A stretch of DNA of 7,595 bases from contig JADFRH010000113.1 of assembly GCA_022561415.1 (NCBI GenBank), positions 1 to 7,595 of the forward strand, written 5' to 3'. The notes below the pieces were generated by a model. The model saw only the letters and a program-made list of their open reading frames with translations, was not told where the DNA came from and did not search any database. The translations under genes were made by a program, and so were the position numbers. Shown here piece by piece: positions 6,547 to 7,595 of the stretch; position 1 is the stretch's first letter; every line of letters begins with the position of its first letter. This DNA is from Planctomycetota bacterium (GTDB lineage: Bacteria > Planctomycetota > Phycisphaerae > UBA1845).

Positions 6547-7185
6547 ATGCAACCAACAACGCCCGATGCCATCCTGATTGATTTTTACGGAACGATCGCG
6601 GCCGGCGACCGCATGGCCGTGCTGCGTACCTGCCGAACCGTGGTGGAGTCGTGCCGGCTCGACATCACCCCGGAGGCTTTCGCGGTTCGTTGGGGGGAAC
6701 GGTACTTTGCCACGGTCCTTGCCAGCAACCACGACGCACAGGCAAAGCCTGCTTGCAGGTTTCGCACGCTCCACGAGTGCGAGATCGTAAGCCTACGCGA
6801 GACCCTCCAGGCACTCGCCCCGCAAGACGCCGAAGCCGACTTCATCGCTATGTGTCCTGACCTGATCGGCCTCGTTGCCGAGCTCGAATCATACTGGGCT
6901 GATCCGCCACTCCACCCGGACGCGGTCGAATTCCTACGCCGCGTGGATCGACCGATCTGCTGCGTCTCCAACGCCGACACCGAGCCATTGATGGCCGCCA
7001 TCGAAAAGAACGGGCTGCGATTCGACGCCGTGATCAGCTCGGAGGCCGTTCGCTGCTACAAACCCGGCACCTACATCTTCGAGCAGGCACTCGATCGTCT
7101 CGGCGTGACGGCAGATCGCGCCATACACATCGGCGACTCGCTCCACAGCGACGTGGCCGGGGCCCGGCGGTGCGGCGTTGGATGA
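6547..7185 (+). CDS. HAD-superfamily hydrolase (haloacid dehalogenase-like), C-terminus truncated
   Basis: This 212-residue protein has all four HAD motifs. Motif I is DFYGT, with nucleophile D12. Tyr replaces the usual second Asp, as in some dehalogenase-type members. Motif II is S141 in VSNAD, motif III is K172 in YKPGTY, and motif IV is GDSLHSD, starting at 196. Between I and II lies a helical cap (about 20-120), so it is subfamily I. The family is mostly phosphatases acting on small phosphorylated metabolites, and the substrate is unknown. I chose ATG 6547 because family-like sequence begins just after it; a TTG at 6502 would add 15 unlikely residues. The protein stops only about 10 residues after motif IV, whereas relatives usually carry on for some 25-40 residues with a VWLNR-type strand and final helix. 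The stop overlaps the next reading frame (ATGA at 7182-7185). It may be a damaged gene. Confidence 0.8.
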   Translation: MQPTTPDAILIDFYGTIAAGDRMAVLRTCRTVVESCRLDITPEAFAVRWGERYFATVLASNHDAQAKPACRFRTLHECEIVSLRETLQALAPQDAEADFIAMCPDLIGLVAELESYWADPPLHPDAVEFLRRVDRPICCVSNADTEPLMAAIEKNGLRFDAVISSEAVRCYKPGTYIFEQALDRLGVTADRAIHIGDSLHSDVAGARRCGVG

Positions 7186-7505
7186 CCCTGAACCACGAGG
7201 ACCGTTTGGCCGACACCGAGGAAAAGTGCCGCAACATGCTGACGCCCCTGCAGGGAATCCCCGGCGTCAAGGTCAAGCTCAACGACAACATCATCGGCCA
7301 CCAGCCCTATGGTGTAACGTTGGAAGTGGACCCCGCGGTGACCGGCATGTCGTGCCAGGACGTGGTGGATAGGTTGAAAGCCGGCGACCCGCCCATCTGG
7401 ACCAGGGTAAGGGAGGGCGACAACTGGATCATCCTCCACGCCTTCGGCCTCAACGAGGGCGAGGACCGGGTGGTGGGCGAACGCATAGCAGCGCTGTTTG
7501 GATAA
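7170..7505 (+). pseudogene. C-terminal remnant of a SelA-like PLP-dependent enzyme
   Basis: The frame encodes about 107-111 residues (GTG 7170 or ATG 7182, stop TAA 7503-7505). It resembles the C-terminal small domain of L-seryl-tRNA(Sec) selenium transferase-like (COG1921-type) PLP enzymes. The features are an RRW-MTLNHEDR helix, a PLQGIPGVKVKL strand, then DPPIWTRVREGDNWI and a LNEGEDRVV ending. The large PLP domain with its Schiff-base lysine, some 250-300 residues in such proteins, is absent, and the upstream DNA encodes the HAD hydrolase instead. On its own it should not bind PLP. The ATGA overlap makes the pair look like an ordinary coupled operon, but both proteins being cut at the same spot points to a deletion or an assembly join. 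A genuine stand-alone small protein is the alternative. The family call is from remembered sequence style. Confidence 0.6.
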
Positions 7506-7510
7506 GTAAC

Positions 7511-7535
7511 CCCAGGCGAGGTTCGCACCTCTGGG
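7511..7535 (+). terminator. Bulged hairpin after the SelA-like remnant, possible weak terminator
   Basis: CCCAG (7511-7515) and AGGT (7519-7522) pair with ACCT (7527-7530) and CTGGG (7531-7535), closing a TCGC loop with a 3-nt GCG bulge on the left arm. It begins 5 nt after the TAA. No T-run follows directly; the nearest T-rich stretch (TTTTAATT) is about 25 nt further on. Intrinsic termination is therefore only a possibility. Nothing else recognisable lies in the final 90 bases. Confidence 0.35.
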
Positions 7536-7595
7536 ACGTCTCGAAGCTACTGTTGTTGCCTTTTAATTGACATTTCGTCGAGATACGCCGGTTTG

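Noticed and set aside
7071..7439. Open minus-strand frame of 122 codons across the HAD/SelA-like join
   Set aside because: It is antisense to both frames, has no motif and no ribosome binding site that I can see.

Overview
This is a high-GC, tightly packed bacterial window, with no sign of archaeal or eukaryotic genes. Short or overlapping gene junctions, a TTG start with a strong Shine-Dalgarno sequence, and an asparagine-synthase-like / radical SAM / halogenase-like flavoprotein trio point to an environmental bacterium. Planctomycetota is my best guess from protein style, but it is unproven. No mobile element, CRISPR array, rRNA or tRNA gene was seen.

Layout. (1) Positions 1-3137, plus strand: the 3' part of an asparagine-synthase-like gene overlaps a radical SAM gene, which overlaps by ATGA a flavoprotein gene of the flavin-dependent-halogenase-like superfamily. 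The three look like one transcription unit and are probably the tail of a biosynthetic cluster whose start lies before the window. A 30-bp-arm imperfect inverted repeat, built partly from 7-bp units, sits at the gene 1/gene 2 junction and is read as the N-terminus of the radical SAM protein. (2) Positions 3138-3200: a 63-bp convergent gap with a REP-like palindrome. (3) Positions 3201-6376, minus strand: aspS (aspartyl-tRNA synthetase, TTG start), a zinc-dependent medium-chain dehydrogenase and a small glutaredoxin-like protein, with a 12-nt gap and then an ATGA overlap, so a probable three-gene operon. (4) Positions 6377-6546: a divergent intergenic region with one candidate promoter in each direction. 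(5) Positions 6547-7505, plus strand: a HAD-superfamily hydrolase that ends abruptly just after motif IV, joined directly to the C-terminal piece of a SelA-like PLP enzyme. This looks like a deletion scar (or an assembly join) across two genes. The last 90 bases hold a bulged hairpin and no gene.

How the genes may work together: the plus-strand trio combines an ATP-dependent amide-forming fold, a radical SAM enzyme and a flavin monooxygenase/halogenase fold, a set typical of tailoring steps in small-molecule biosynthesis. The product cannot be told from this window. The minus-strand operon couples a housekeeping synthetase to two redox proteins of unknown substrate.
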